From NCBI RefSeq assembly GCF_022012415.1, contig NZ_JAKLTR010000027.1, forward strand, positions 1-63,737: 63,737 nucleotides of DNA. Reading direction: 5' to 3'. The position numbers and the translations under genes were made by a program. The notes below the pieces were generated by a model. The model made no database searches. It saw only the letters and a program-made list of their open reading frames with translations, and was not told the DNA's origin. Shown here piece by piece: positions 20,073 to 27,915 of the stretch. Each line of letters starts with the position of its first letter. Position 1 is the first letter of the stretch. Source of the DNA: Terrimonas ginsenosidimutans. Lineage in GTDB: Bacteria > Bacteroidota > Bacteroidia > Chitinophagales > Chitinophagaceae.

Positions 20073-20114
20073 GGTTTAATAGTTTAAAAGTTTCAGAGTT
20101 TCACTGAGTTTCAG
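20073..20114. repeat. Octamer array (AGTTTAAW / AGTTTCAG)
   Basis: The units GGTTTAAT, AGTTTAAA, AGTTTCAG, AGTTTCAC and, after a 2-nt slip, AGTTTCAG follow each other with 8-bp periodicity. They are the same class as the arrays around 59.7 and 60.6 kb, but here without an inverted partner nearby. Confidence 0.6.
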
Positions 20115-20201
20115 AGGTTCCATAAGTTGATATTCTGTAAAAGGTTCGTAGGTCCCGGGGCTCCTATGACTTCCGGGGGGAATATACCCGTGTCGCGGGA
20201 C

Positions 20202-20274
20202 GATTCATTACCGCCGCCCGCACTACGATCCATGTACCGCCGCGCGCGCTGATTCATTCATAGCCGCGCGCGCA
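20202..20274. repeat. Three ~24-bp GC-rich imperfect tandem repeats
   Basis: Three units start with GATTCATT, GATCCATG and GATTCATT at 20202, 20227 and 20251. Each continues into a CCGCCGCsCGC-type GC-rich block. The GC content is well above the neighbourhood. Confidence 0.6.
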
Positions 20275-20284
20275 TGCCAGAAAT

Positions 20285-20330
20285 GGGCATACGACAGCAA
20301 CCGCATTGCTGCGTTTGACTGTCGTCGCCC
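20285..20330. other. Hairpin element, possible structured RNA or palindromic repeat
   Basis: GGGC..CGACAG (20285-20297) pairs with CTGTCG..GCCC (20319-20330), with an internal mismatch and a GC-rich loop that can itself fold (GCAACCGC..). No T-run follows, so it does not look like a terminator. Confidence 0.35.
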
Positions 20331-20649
20331 ACTTTTCAATTGTATCATTCCACATTTCCTATCTCATTCTTCCTTTTTTTGATCATAGATGCAATAAAAA
20401 AAACGCACCGCCCTTTTCAGGACTGCCCTCCTCCACCAGTCCTGAAAATGACGGTGATTAAGAAATTTCTCTGTTGTAAAGATCACTTTATGCAAAAGCG
20501 AATCCATGGGAAAAACACAAGATCTCACGGGAAAATAACGGAAGTATGGCGATGAATTAACGATCATTAAGATAAGCTGAAGAACTCATCCCCACTTTTG
20601 TAGTTTATCTACTATCGCCTTCACACTTCATCAGGCATGCACAAATAAA

Positions 20650-20672
20650 GGGCTCCGGAAATTCCGGAGCCC
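20650..20672 (-). terminator. Terminator of the small carboxypeptidase-regulatory-like gene
   Basis: GGGCTCCGG and CCGGAGCCC form a 9-bp GC stem with a 5-nt loop. T-rich sequence flanks it on both strands (CTCTTCTTTTT on plus, TTTATTTGT on minus). It lies 35 bp beyond the stop codon of the minus-strand gene. Confidence 0.75.
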
Positions 20673-20706
20673 TCTTCTTTTTGAACCGTCCAAGCTCAAT
20701 ATTTTA

Positions 20707-21018
20707 CTATTGTTGTAAAACTACTTCGCCGATATCAACCGGCTGGTCTTTTACTTCAACGTTATCAAATGTTACGTCCTTGTATGGATCTTTCGCATCA
20801 ACGATCACTTTATAAGTTCCGCCCTTAACGGCCAGCGAAAACGTTCCTGAAGTGATAGTGCCTTTCGCTGAGTCACTTCCGGAAATGGCCCATACAGCTT
20901 CAGCTCCATCTGCAGGTGTTACTTTACCTGTTATACTTCCCTGTTGTGGCTCAGTAAACGCAAGTACGCTTGCAGCAACGGCTGCTATGATGCCACATGA
21001 TAGAATACTTCTTTTCAT
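20707..21018 (-). CDS. Small secreted carboxypeptidase regulatory-like domain protein
   Basis: The 103-residue product has a signal peptide (MKRSILSCGIIAAVAASVLAF) followed by a single Ig-like module: GSITGKVTPADGAEAVWAISG, GTFSLAVKGGTYKVIVDAKDPYKD, VTFDNVEVKDQPVDIGEVVLQ. This is the CarboxypepD_reg/CNA-B pattern also seen in the 15657-16118 product. No enzyme is attached. It has its own terminator and a long upstream region, so it is probably monocistronic and may be well expressed. It is likely periplasmic or surface-located; the role is unknown. Confidence 0.75.
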   Translation of the reverse strand: MKRSILSCGIIAAVAASVLAFTEPQQGSITGKVTPADGAEAVWAISGSDSAKGTITSGTFSLAVKGGTYKVIVDAKDPYKDVTFDNVEVKDQPVDIGEVVLQQ

Positions 21019-21466
21019 GGTATTATCAGTTTATGTTAAAAAAAGAAATTTACTCTGATGTGGTTCTCCGTAAGTTAAAAGCTGTGATGTAAATTTCAAC
21101 TACTATGCCAAACAGGTTGGATTGTGGATAAGTACCCAGATCGGCTCATTATTGACAAGTTCATTACAAGAACCGGTTGCAGAAAAACGCATGAATAAGG
21201 TAACATGTGAAAGGATAAGATGGGTCATACATCACACACGCCGCTTTGATCGTGATGCTGTTTGAACAGGCTTATATCAGAGATCATGTTTTCAATGATC
21301 GTTGCCTGCATTGCAGATAACAAACTCGGACAACTTAATCGACACTGAACAGTAATTATTGACTGCGACTATACATTGGGCAGAACATCAGATCCACCGA
21401 TCGATAGCTATCTGCGGTCTGTGTCCCGTGGTCTTTTTTTCGTAAATTACCCTAAAACTACTCCTC
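21019..21466. other. 448-bp divergent intergenic region
   Basis: I see no gene, no repeat array and no strong hairpin here. It must carry the promoters of the small secreted protein (minus) and the flavoprotein (plus). Confidence 0.4.
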
Positions 21467-22183
21467 ATGGCTATTCAACCCTGGCGCACCGGTAAGGTGG
21501 TCCGCATTGAACAGGAAACCTACAATACACGTCGCTACTGGATAGAAGTGCCAGAATTATCAAGCTTTGACTTTGTTCCCGGACAGTTCGTAACGCTTGA
21601 CCTGCCTATACATGAAAAGCCGGCGAAACGATGGCGCAGTTATTCCATTGCAAGCTGGCCCGATGGCAGCAATGTATTTGAACTCGTGATCGTACTACTT
21701 GATGGCGGTGCAGGCACCACCTATCTGTTCAACGAGATCAACGTAGGATCTGCACTGACACTTCGCGGACCGCAGGGCGTCTTCGTCCTCCATGAAGAAC
21801 AGCTGAACAAAAACCTGTTCCTCGTTTGTACAGGCACCGGCATTGCCCCTTTCCGAAGCATGGTTCATCATATCCACAGGAACAATATTCCCCATAAAGA
21901 CATTTACATCATCTCCGGCGTACGCACCAGGAACGACCTGCTCTACCACGAGGAAATGAATGCATTTGAGATGGATCATTTTCATTATATCCCAACATTG
22001 TCCCGGGAAGAATGGGAAGGAAAGAAAGGATATGTGCACTCGATCTATGAAGATCATTGCACCGGCAAACCCGATGCGGCATTTCTCTTATGCGGCTGGA
22101 AGAATATGATAGACGAAGCGAAACAACGCATCGTCGCAATGGGATATGATAAGAAGGATATTCACCAGGAGCTGTATGGTTAA
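21467..22183 (+). CDS. FAD-dependent ferredoxin/flavodoxin-NADP reductase-like oxidoreductase
   Basis: The 238-residue protein has the two-domain ferredoxin-reductase fold. The FAD-binding barrel carries RWRSYSIAS (the RxYS flavin motif, residues ~48-55) and GPQGVF. The nucleotide-binding half has LVCTGTGIAPFRSMV (~125-140), IYIISGVRTRNDLLYHEE and FLLCGWKNMIDEAK. There is no 2Fe-2S domain, so it must hand electrons to a separate partner. The length fits single-chain FNR-type reductases. It stands alone before a long A/T palindrome that separates it from the convergent glyS. Confidence 0.85.
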   Translation: MAIQPWRTGKVVRIEQETYNTRRYWIEVPELSSFDFVPGQFVTLDLPIHEKPAKRWRSYSIASWPDGSNVFELVIVLLDGGAGTTYLFNEINVGSALTLRGPQGVFVLHEEQLNKNLFLVCTGTGIAPFRSMVHHIHRNNIPHKDIYIISGVRTRNDLLYHEEMNAFEMDHFHYIPTLSREEWEGKKGYVHSIYEDHCTGKPDAAFLLCGWKNMIDEAKQRIVAMGYDKKDIHQELYG

Positions 22184-22188
22184 GTGGG

Positions 22189-22278
22189 AAGTAAAAATTA
22201 AAAAGTAAAAAATAGTTTCCTTTGTTAAGGAAGAACTCCATTATAATGAAACTATTTTTTACTTTTTAATTTTTACTT
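22189..22278. repeat. 31-bp perfect A/T-rich inverted repeat (28-nt loop) between convergent genes
   Basis: The arms 22189-22219 and 22248-22278 are exact reverse complements over 31 bp, beginning AAGTAAAAATTAAAAAGT. The element nearly fills the gap between the flavoprotein and glyS stop codons, so it probably acts as a bidirectional terminator or mRNA 3' end stabiliser. It is the same class as the elements at 48295-48385 and 41533-41604. Confidence 0.85.
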
Positions 22279-22287
22279 TTTACTTCT

Positions 22288-23757
22288 TTATTCGATTGCT
22301 TTCAGCACAAGATTCCTGATCTCGCTGATCGGAATCCTCTCCTGTTCCATACTATCACGGTGACGGACCGTAACGGTATTATCTTCTTTGGTTTGGTGAT
22401 CAACTGTTATACAGAAAGGAGTACCCAATGCGTCCATGCGACGGTATCTCTTTCCTATAGAATCTTTCTCTTCGTAAAAACTTTTAAAATGCGATTTACA
22501 CTCGTCCATAATACTTTTCGCAATTTCCGGTAATCCGTCTTTTTTCGTCAATGGGAGAACTGCCAGTTTAATGGGAGAAAGCTTTGCCGGAAGTTTCAGT
22601 ACAACCCTGCTATCAGCTTTCTCTGCTGTACTCAGATCCTGTTCTTCGTATGCATGGCTCATTATCAGCAGGAACATCCTGTCAAGACCGATCGATGTTT
22701 CAATCACGTAAGGAATGTAATTACCGAAAGGTTTACCTGTTGCAGGATCTATATCGTTATCGAAATACTGCATTTTTTTCTTACTGAACTTCTCATGCTG
22801 ACTTAGATCGAAATCCCCTCTTGAGTGGATACCTTCCACTTCTTTGAAACCGATCGGAAAATTGAATTCGATATCACAGGCTTCCTTTGCATAGTGTGCC
22901 AGCTTTACGTGATCGTGATAACGGTAGCTTTCGGGAGATATCCCGAGGCTCAGGTGCCATTGCAATCTTGCTTCTTTCCAGTATTTGTACCATTCGCCCT
23001 CTGTGCCGGGACGAACGAAGAATTGCATCTCCATTTGCTCGAATTCCCGCATCCGGAAAACGAACTGGCGGGCAACGATCTCATTCCTGAACGCCTTACC
23101 GATCTGCGCGATACCAAACGGCACTTTCATTCTTCCTGTTTTTTGCACATTCAGGAAGTTCACAAAAATACCCTGTGCCGTTTCCGGGCGCAGGTAAACT
23201 GTATTATCCTCGCCTTCTTCAGCAGCTACTGAACCGAATTCTGTAGAGAACATCAGGTTGAACTGGCGGATATCCGTCCAGTTTGCCGTTCCGCTGATAG
23301 AGCAGGTGATATTATGATCAGTTATAAGCTTTTTTAATCCTGCAAAATCATTTTTTGCATCGAGTCGCTCCATTTCATCCAGCATTCCCTGCGCCTCATC
23401 CTTGCGGCCATCAGCCACCATTTTATCGGCATGTGCTTCGATCAGGTGATCCACGCGGTAGCGCTTTTTGCTGTCTTTATTATCGATCATCGGATCGTTG
23501 AAATTATCAACGTGACCGCTTGCCTTCCAGGTGGTCGGGTGCATGAAGATAGCAGCGTCGATACCGACGATATTATCATGCAGCTGTGTCATACTTTTCC
23601 ACCAGTAGTCGCGGATATTCTTCTTCAATTCACTGCCCATTTGCCCGTAATCGTATACAGCCTGCAGTCCATCATATATTTCACTGCTGGGGAAAATAAA
23701 ACCGTACTCTTTACAATGCGAGATGATCGCCTGAAACCTGTTCGAATCGTTTGCCAT
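22288..23757 (-). CDS. glyS: Glycine--tRNA ligase (alpha2 type)
   Basis: The 489-residue protein is a class II synthetase of the homodimeric GlyRS type. The N-terminus (CKEYGFIFPSSEIYDGLQAVYDYGQMG) is diagnostic of the family. Motif 2 is FRNEIVARQFVFRMREFEQMEMQFF, motif 3 is IGLDRMFLLIMSHAY, and the anticodon-binding domain follows (KLSPIKLAVLPL). YLRPETAQGIFVNF is a further signature. It charges tRNA-Gly in the cytoplasm. No T-box or other leader is evident, but a GC-rich hairpin lies 35-74 bp upstream of the start. Confidence 0.97.
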   Translation of the reverse strand: MANDSNRFQAIISHCKEYGFIFPSSEIYDGLQAVYDYGQMGSELKKNIRDYWWKSMTQLHDNIVGIDAAIFMHPTTWKASGHVDNFNDPMIDNKDSKKRYRVDHLIEAHADKMVADGRKDEAQGMLDEMERLDAKNDFAGLKKLITDHNITCSISGTANWTDIRQFNLMFSTEFGSVAAEEGEDNTVYLRPETAQGIFVNFLNVQKTGRMKVPFGIAQIGKAFRNEIVARQFVFRMREFEQMEMQFFVRPGTEGEWYKYWKEARLQWHLSLGISPESYRYHDHVKLAHYAKEACDIEFNFPIGFKEVEGIHSRGDFDLSQHEKFSKKKMQYFDNDIDPATGKPFGNYIPYVIETSIGLDRMFLLIMSHAYEEQDLSTAEKADSRVVLKLPAKLSPIKLAVLPLTKKDGLPEIAKSIMDECKSHFKSFYEEKDSIGKRYRRMDALGTPFCITVDHQTKEDNTVTVRHRDSMEQERIPISEIRNLVLKAIE

Positions 23758-23791
23758 AATGTGTTTTTAATCGATGCTCTTCCTGCGGTGG

Positions 23792-23831
23792 GCCGAAGCC
23801 TGGCGTAGGCCGCCTGCGCCGAGGCTTCGGC
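23792..23831. repeat. GC-rich palindromic element upstream of glyS
   Basis: GCCGAAGCC (23792-23800) and GGCTTCGGC (23823-23831) form an outer stem, and inner GGCG/CGCC can also pair. The element is much richer in GC than its surroundings. It has no T-run and lies in the promoter or leader side of glyS, so it looks more like a dispersed palindromic repeat than a terminator. Confidence 0.5.
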
Positions 23832-23926
23832 GGGCGAGCAAAAATAAGCTAAGCAGGCAAAGAGAAAAAAGGAAACTGCCAGGATGGGCGAAATGAGGCG
23901 GACAGACGGGCTGCGATACCCCCGGA

Positions 23927-24913
23927 TCAACCTTTCTTCACCTCATCGGGAGACGAAGGCGCCACCTGTTGTTTGATCGCATCAGAGTCGGCAGTTGCTT
24001 TGTGAATATCCTTATCGGACTCAACTTCCACCTGCTCAACCCATACTGCATAATTATTTGGATAGATCTTCGAGCCGCTTTCGACAGCATACGCACGGGT
24101 AAAGGCTGCCCCAAAATAAAGTATCGCGGCTGAATAATATACCCATAACAACACGATGATGATGGAACCGGCAGCTCCGTACGCCGAAGACATTTTACTC
24201 GTTCCGAGATAATAAGCGATGAGGAAACGACCGATCATGAACAAAGCAGCGGTGGTAAACGCCCCGGCCCGAACATGTTTCCATTTTATCCGCGCATCCG
24301 GCAGTACTTTGAATATTAGCCCGAACAGGAAAGAAACGATGCCGAAGGTCAGCAGCATATTGAATATATAGACCAACACTACCTCCGTTTCAGGGAATGC
24401 CTGCGTCAACCGGTTGATCAGCAGGTCCAGCACACCATTCACGATCAGGGAAACAAGTAACAGGAATCCAAGGGAAACGATGATCGAAAACGACAGCAGC
24501 CTGTTGATGATGATCTTCACCAAACCCGTACCCTTCTTGGGTTTGGCCTTCAGATGCCACATCTGGTTAATAGAATCCTGTATCTCCCCAAATACACTCG
24601 TGGCACCTATCACCAACGTGATGATACCTACCACTGTCGCAAAACCGCTATCCGTGGAAAGGGACGCATTCCGGATGGTCTCCTGGATCTGGAGTGCCGC
24701 ATCCGGCCCTACAAACGAAGCAATCTGCTCATACACAGATCCCTCAACAGCATCCTGCCCCCAGAAAATATCGGACACCCAAATAATAATGATCAGCAGG
24801 CCCGGCAGCGAAAAGACCGTATAGTATGCCAGTGCCGCACTTAATTTCAAAACCTTATTGCTGAAAAAATCAGCAAATGCCTGCTTGATGCTTCTCCAAA
24901 CTCTTTTTGCCAT
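23927..24913 (-). CDS. YihY/BrkB-family inner-membrane protein
   Basis: The product has 328 residues from the ATG at 24913 (MAKRVWRSIKQAFADFF). An upstream in-frame Met at 25024 would add a non-conserved 37-residue stretch. The N-terminal signature LKLSAALAYYTVFSLPGLLIIIIWVS and the later AAILYFGAAFTRAYA are typical of YihY/UPF0761 proteins, with about six membrane helices. The C-terminal ~40 residues are charged and cytoplasmic. The family is widespread; its biochemical role is not settled and the old RNase BN name is wrong. Neighbours are unrelated housekeeping genes. Confidence 0.88.
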   Translation of the reverse strand: MAKRVWRSIKQAFADFFSNKVLKLSAALAYYTVFSLPGLLIIIIWVSDIFWGQDAVEGSVYEQIASFVGPDAALQIQETIRNASLSTDSGFATVVGIITLVIGATSVFGEIQDSINQMWHLKAKPKKGTGLVKIIINRLLSFSIIVSLGFLLLVSLIVNGVLDLLINRLTQAFPETEVVLVYIFNMLLTFGIVSFLFGLIFKVLPDARIKWKHVRAGAFTTAALFMIGRFLIAYYLGTSKMSSAYGAAGSIIIVLLWVYYSAAILYFGAAFTRAYAVESGSKIYPNNYAVWVEQVEVESDKDIHKATADSDAIKQQVAPSSPDEVKKG

Positions 24914-25066
24914 GAGTATGAAAGGAAAAAAATAATGCCAAATTGCAGGAACCATTGCCTGTTGACCGCCGATCGCTGTCCGGCCCTTACCTCCGCAGAC
25001 CAATAACCGGTCAGTGAGGATCACTATTCAATCAGCCTTTTCCGTCAACATTCAACATTCAGCGCC

Positions 25067-25390
25067 CTACAGTTTCGTATTCTCCTTATGCCTCGTCCCA
25101 TCCCTGCCTGTCTTCTTCTCCATATTCTTCTGCCACGCCTTTTCCAGGTCAACGCCGGTTTGATTGGCAAGACATACCAGCACCCATAATACATCTGCCA
25201 TCTCATCTCCGAGATCACGGTTCTTATCTGACTCTTTGAACGACTGATCACCGTACTGTCTTGCCATTAACCGCGCAAGCTCTCCTACTTCTTCCGTTAA
25301 TATCGCCATATTCGTTAGCTCACTGAAGTATCTCACTCCAATTGTTTTGATCCATTGATCAACTTCCTGCTGTGCCTGCTGAATAGTCAT
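25067..25390 (-). CDS. MazG-like nucleotide pyrophosphohydrolase
   Basis: The 107-residue all-alpha protein carries the MazG metal-binding pattern: ILTEEVGELARL (EExxE, ~33-44) and LGDEMADVLWVLVCLANQTG (DExxD). Single-domain members hydrolyse non-canonical or excess (d)NTPs to NMP plus PPi. I chose ATG 25390 because the protein then begins MTIQQAQQEVDQWI, the usual start; ATG 25417 adds nine residues. dtd lies upstream on the same strand, separated by a small oppositely oriented gene. Confidence 0.85.
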   Translation of the reverse strand: MTIQQAQQEVDQWIKTIGVRYFSELTNMAILTEEVGELARLMARQYGDQSFKESDKNRDLGDEMADVLWVLVCLANQTGVDLEKAWQKNMEKKTGRDGTRHKENTKL

Positions 25391-25493
25391 AACAAAATTT
25401 TTAGAAGTTTTTTGCAATATAGCATGATTCTTGCCGTTTTACCCACCTCCTTGCCAACGCTACCTGCCATCCAAACGCCTAAAAGTATGCATC

Positions 25494-25829
25494 ATGCTAA
25501 CCCTGATCAAAAAGATATTGCCCATTGCCGCACTGTTGCTATCCGCTGTAGCGATAGAAGCACAACCCGTGCTCGCCGCGGCAACGGAAAAGAATAAGCC
25601 CGCTAAACCTTACCGCATCCTCACTTCCGGCAGGCAGATCACGATCAAAAGCAACAAAGACATTAAGAGCATTATGGTATGGTCCGCCAACGGCAACCGC
25701 ATTCTTGAGCAAAAAGAGATCAATGCCGGGAGCTATAATTTCCGCCTCACCGTCAATGACAAGGTCCTGTTCATCAGAATACAGCTGAATGATGGCAAAG
25801 TATACTCCGAACGCGTCGGAATACATTAA
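25494..25829 (+). CDS. Small secreted protein with T9SS-tail-like beta fold
   Basis: The product has 111 residues from the ATG at 25494. A signal peptide (MLTLIKKILPIAALLLSAVAIEAQ) is followed by ~85 residues resembling an isolated Por-type C-terminal strand set: IKSIMVWSANGNRILEQKEINAGSYNFRL ... VLFIRIQLNDGKVYSERVGIH. There is no recognisable cargo domain. It lies in plus orientation between dtd and mazG, both on minus. It is probably periplasmic or surface-exposed; the function is unknown. Confidence 0.65.
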   Translation: MLTLIKKILPIAALLLSAVAIEAQPVLAAATEKNKPAKPYRILTSGRQITIKSNKDIKSIMVWSANGNRILEQKEINAGSYNFRLTVNDKVLFIRIQLNDGKVYSERVGIH

Positions 25830-25857
25830 TGATGACGAATGGCCGCGAATATTCGCA

Positions 25858-26310
25858 TTACTCGCGGTTTTTAGTATCGATCAGTATCGTCACCGGTCCA
25901 TCATTCAATAACTCTACCTGCATATCTGCACCAAAGCTGCCTGTGCCGATCTCTTTGCCAAGATCGGTGGATAATTGTTTTATCATCGCTTCGTACACAG
26001 GTATCGCATGATCAGGTTTGCTGGCACGGATATAAGAAGGCCGGTTTCCTTTTTTAGTGGACGCATGAAGCGTGAACTGGCTGACAAGAAGCACCTCGCC
26101 TCCATGCTCTTTTACTGAAACATTCATCACGCCCTGCTCATCATTGAACACACGAAGATTAATGATCTTTCCGCTAAGCCATTGCACATCTTCCGGCGTA
26201 TCGGTATCCTCTACGCCCAGAAATACCAAAAGCCCGCCGCTGATGGCCGATTTTTGTATTCCCTCAATGGTGACGCTTGCTTTTTTTACCCGTTGAATAA
26301 CAGCCCGCAT
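25858..26310 (-). CDS. dtd: D-aminoacyl-tRNA deacylase
   Basis: The 150-residue protein matches the DTD family. It begins MRAVIQRVKKASVTI, contains the catalytic SQFTL motif (~77-81) and ends with the cross-subunit proline motif NDGPVTILID in the expected place. It clears D-amino acids, and Gly, mischarged on tRNA. ATG 26310 was chosen because MRAVIQRV is the conserved N-terminus; the longer frame to 26361 is upstream sequence. It is divergent from arfB, starts 43 bp apart, so the two translation quality-control genes share a promoter region. Confidence 0.95.
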   Translation of the reverse strand: MRAVIQRVKKASVTIEGIQKSAISGGLLVFLGVEDTDTPEDVQWLSGKIINLRVFNDEQGVMNVSVKEHGGEVLLVSQFTLHASTKKGNRPSYIRASKPDHAIPVYEAMIKQLSTDLGKEIGTGSFGADMQVELLNDGPVTILIDTKNRE

Positions 26311-26353
26311 AAAACGTATCTTTATGCCTTCAAAAATAGACGCCACAGCGTAA

Positions 26354-26758
26354 ATGACCATGATCGATCTGAAAAAAGAAATAAGTTTTCAAACCACCCG
26401 AAGCGGAGGAAAAGGCGGCCAGAATGTAAATAAAGTGGAGACCGCAGTGATCGCATCATGGCATATCGCAGGCTCAGTGCTGGTCAGCGAAGAACAAAAG
26501 GCCATCATTACTGAAAAATTATCGAACCGAACCAATGCCGATGGGCAATTGCAGGTAAAAGCGCAAACACACCGTACACAACTGTCCAACAAAGAAGAAG
26601 CGGTAAAGAAGATCAATGAGCTTGTCCGGCATGCATTGACAAAAAAGAAAGCCCGCATCGCAACTAAGGTCAGCAAAGCTTCAAAAGAACGTCGCATAGA
26701 ATCGAAAAAAAGGAAATCTGAGATCAAATCGGGCCGGCAGAAGTTCAGGGATTTTTAA
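26354..26758 (+). CDS. arfB: Peptidyl-tRNA hydrolase ArfB (YaeJ), ribosome rescue factor
   Basis: The 134-residue protein carries the release-factor GGQ signature near its N-terminus: TTRSGGKGGQNVNKVETAV. The C-terminal tail is strongly basic (KKKARIATKVSKASKERRIESKKRKSEIK), as expected for a tail that enters the mRNA channel of stalled ribosomes. It lacks the codon-recognition domains of RF1/RF2. It therefore most likely hydrolyses peptidyl-tRNA on non-stop complexes. Confidence 0.93.
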   Translation: MTMIDLKKEISFQTTRSGGKGGQNVNKVETAVIASWHIAGSVLVSEEQKAIITEKLSNRTNADGQLQVKAQTHRTQLSNKEEAVKKINELVRHALTKKKARIATKVSKASKERRIESKKRKSEIKSGRQKFRDF

Positions 26759-26811
26759 GAGAAGATGGTCCCTCATCGCTGAACGCGCGAAGACCGGCCA
26801 TCGAACGACTG

Positions 26812-27915
26812 TTGCATTGTAACAAGCAAGTTGGATTAACCAAATGGCTTTGGCCAATAGCTTTCGACACAGTGAAGAACATCCTATCCGCCATATTATC
26901 CCTCACCGGCATCGTCATACTCCTGCCATACCTTGTTGGCTCATGCAGGAAAAATGACAACCCCGGTAACCTTAGCTTTATGCAGCTTGAGATCCCGGAA
27001 GGATTCCCCGATCCTGTCTACCGTTTTGCAGATAACCCGTTGACCAAAGAAGGCTTTGAACTGGGAAGGAAACTGTTCTATGATGGCCGTCTCTCCGTGG
27101 ACGGACTTCACCCCTGCTCTTCCTGTCATCAGCAGATTGCCGGATTTGGCACCTATGAACATGACCGGAGCCACGGTGTCCACAATTCACATACACTTCG
27201 CAACGCACCGGTGCTGTTCAATCTCGTCTGGCAGAACAGTTTTCACTGGGACGGAGAATTCAGCACTCTCTTTACAGAAGCCGTACACCCCATCACAGGC
27301 CATCTTGAGATGGGTGAAACATTCCAGGTCGTGATCAGCAAGCTGCAGAAGGATGCCGGATACCGGGAGCTCTTCCGTAAAGTATTCCGCACGCAATTCA
27401 TTACTCCCGATCATTTGCTGAAAGCCCTTGCGCAGTTTACCGGCTACATGACTTCCGCCAATTCCAAATACGATCGTGTAAAAAAAGGGGAAGCCAGCTT
27501 TACGGCAAATGAAACCGCGGGGTATGCGCTTTTTCAGACAAACTGCGCAGGCTGCCATCCCGAACCAATGTTCACCGATTATAGTTTTCGTAACACCGGC
27601 CTGCCTGTGGACCCAATCCTGAACGACTTCGGCCGCCTTCGGATCACCGGGCTATCGCAGGATTCGTTGAAATTTAAAGTGCCGACGCTGCGCAATGTCT
27701 ATATCTCTTCCAATTACATGCACGACGGACGTTTCAATACACTTGCGCAATGCCTCGATCATTACCGCACCGGCGTGCAAAAAAGTCCCAGCCTCGATCC
27801 CGCACTGACAAATGGTATTTCTTTGACCAATACCGAAGCAACGAACATTGCGCTATTCCTGAGAACACTGACAGACTCGAGCTTTCTCCTGGATCCACGA
27901 TTCTCCAAACCATAG
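26812..27915 (+). CDS. Di-haem cytochrome c peroxidase (CcpA/MauG family)
   Basis: The product has 367 residues from ATG 26812. A GTG at 26872 would give a better lipoprotein signal (VKNILSAILSLTGIVILLPYLVGSC), so the mature protein may be a 347-residue precursor anchored at that Cys. Two c-type haem motifs are clear: CSSCHQQ (~120) and CAGCHPE (~250). YMHDGRF (~310) supplies a likely distal Met ligand. It belongs to the bacterial di-haem peroxidase superfamily and should reduce H2O2, or carry out a MauG-like oxidation, outside the cytoplasmic membrane. It lies 53 bp after arfB but has no functional link to it. Confidence 0.9.
   Translation: MHCNKQVGLTKWLWPIAFDTVKNILSAILSLTGIVILLPYLVGSCRKNDNPGNLSFMQLEIPEGFPDPVYRFADNPLTKEGFELGRKLFYDGRLSVDGLHPCSSCHQQIAGFGTYEHDRSHGVHNSHTLRNAPVLFNLVWQNSFHWDGEFSTLFTEAVHPITGHLEMGETFQVVISKLQKDAGYRELFRKVFRTQFITPDHLLKALAQFTGYMTSANSKYDRVKKGEASFTANETAGYALFQTNCAGCHPEPMFTDYSFRNTGLPVDPILNDFGRLRITGLSQDSLKFKVPTLRNVYISSNYMHDGRFNTLAQCLDHYRTGVQKSPSLDPALTNGISLTNTEATNIALFLRTLTDSSFLLDPRFSKP

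Larger units (their letters stand above)
19982..20706. other. 725-bp gene-free, repeat- and hairpin-rich region
   Basis: In order it holds the subtilase terminator, an octamer run (20073-20114), three ~24-bp GC-rich tandem units (20202-20274), a hairpin (20285-20330), an 11-bp perfect inverted repeat (20414-20424 with 20438-20448) and a GC-rich terminator (20650-20672). The only open frame (20340-20555, plus) reads through the hairpins and has no coding character, so I do not call a gene. Confidence 0.6.

Noticed and set aside
20340-20555. 71-residue plus-strand frame after the hairpins at 20.3 kb
   Set aside because: It runs across a perfect inverted repeat, has a poor hydrophobic N-terminus and no motif; chance frame more likely.
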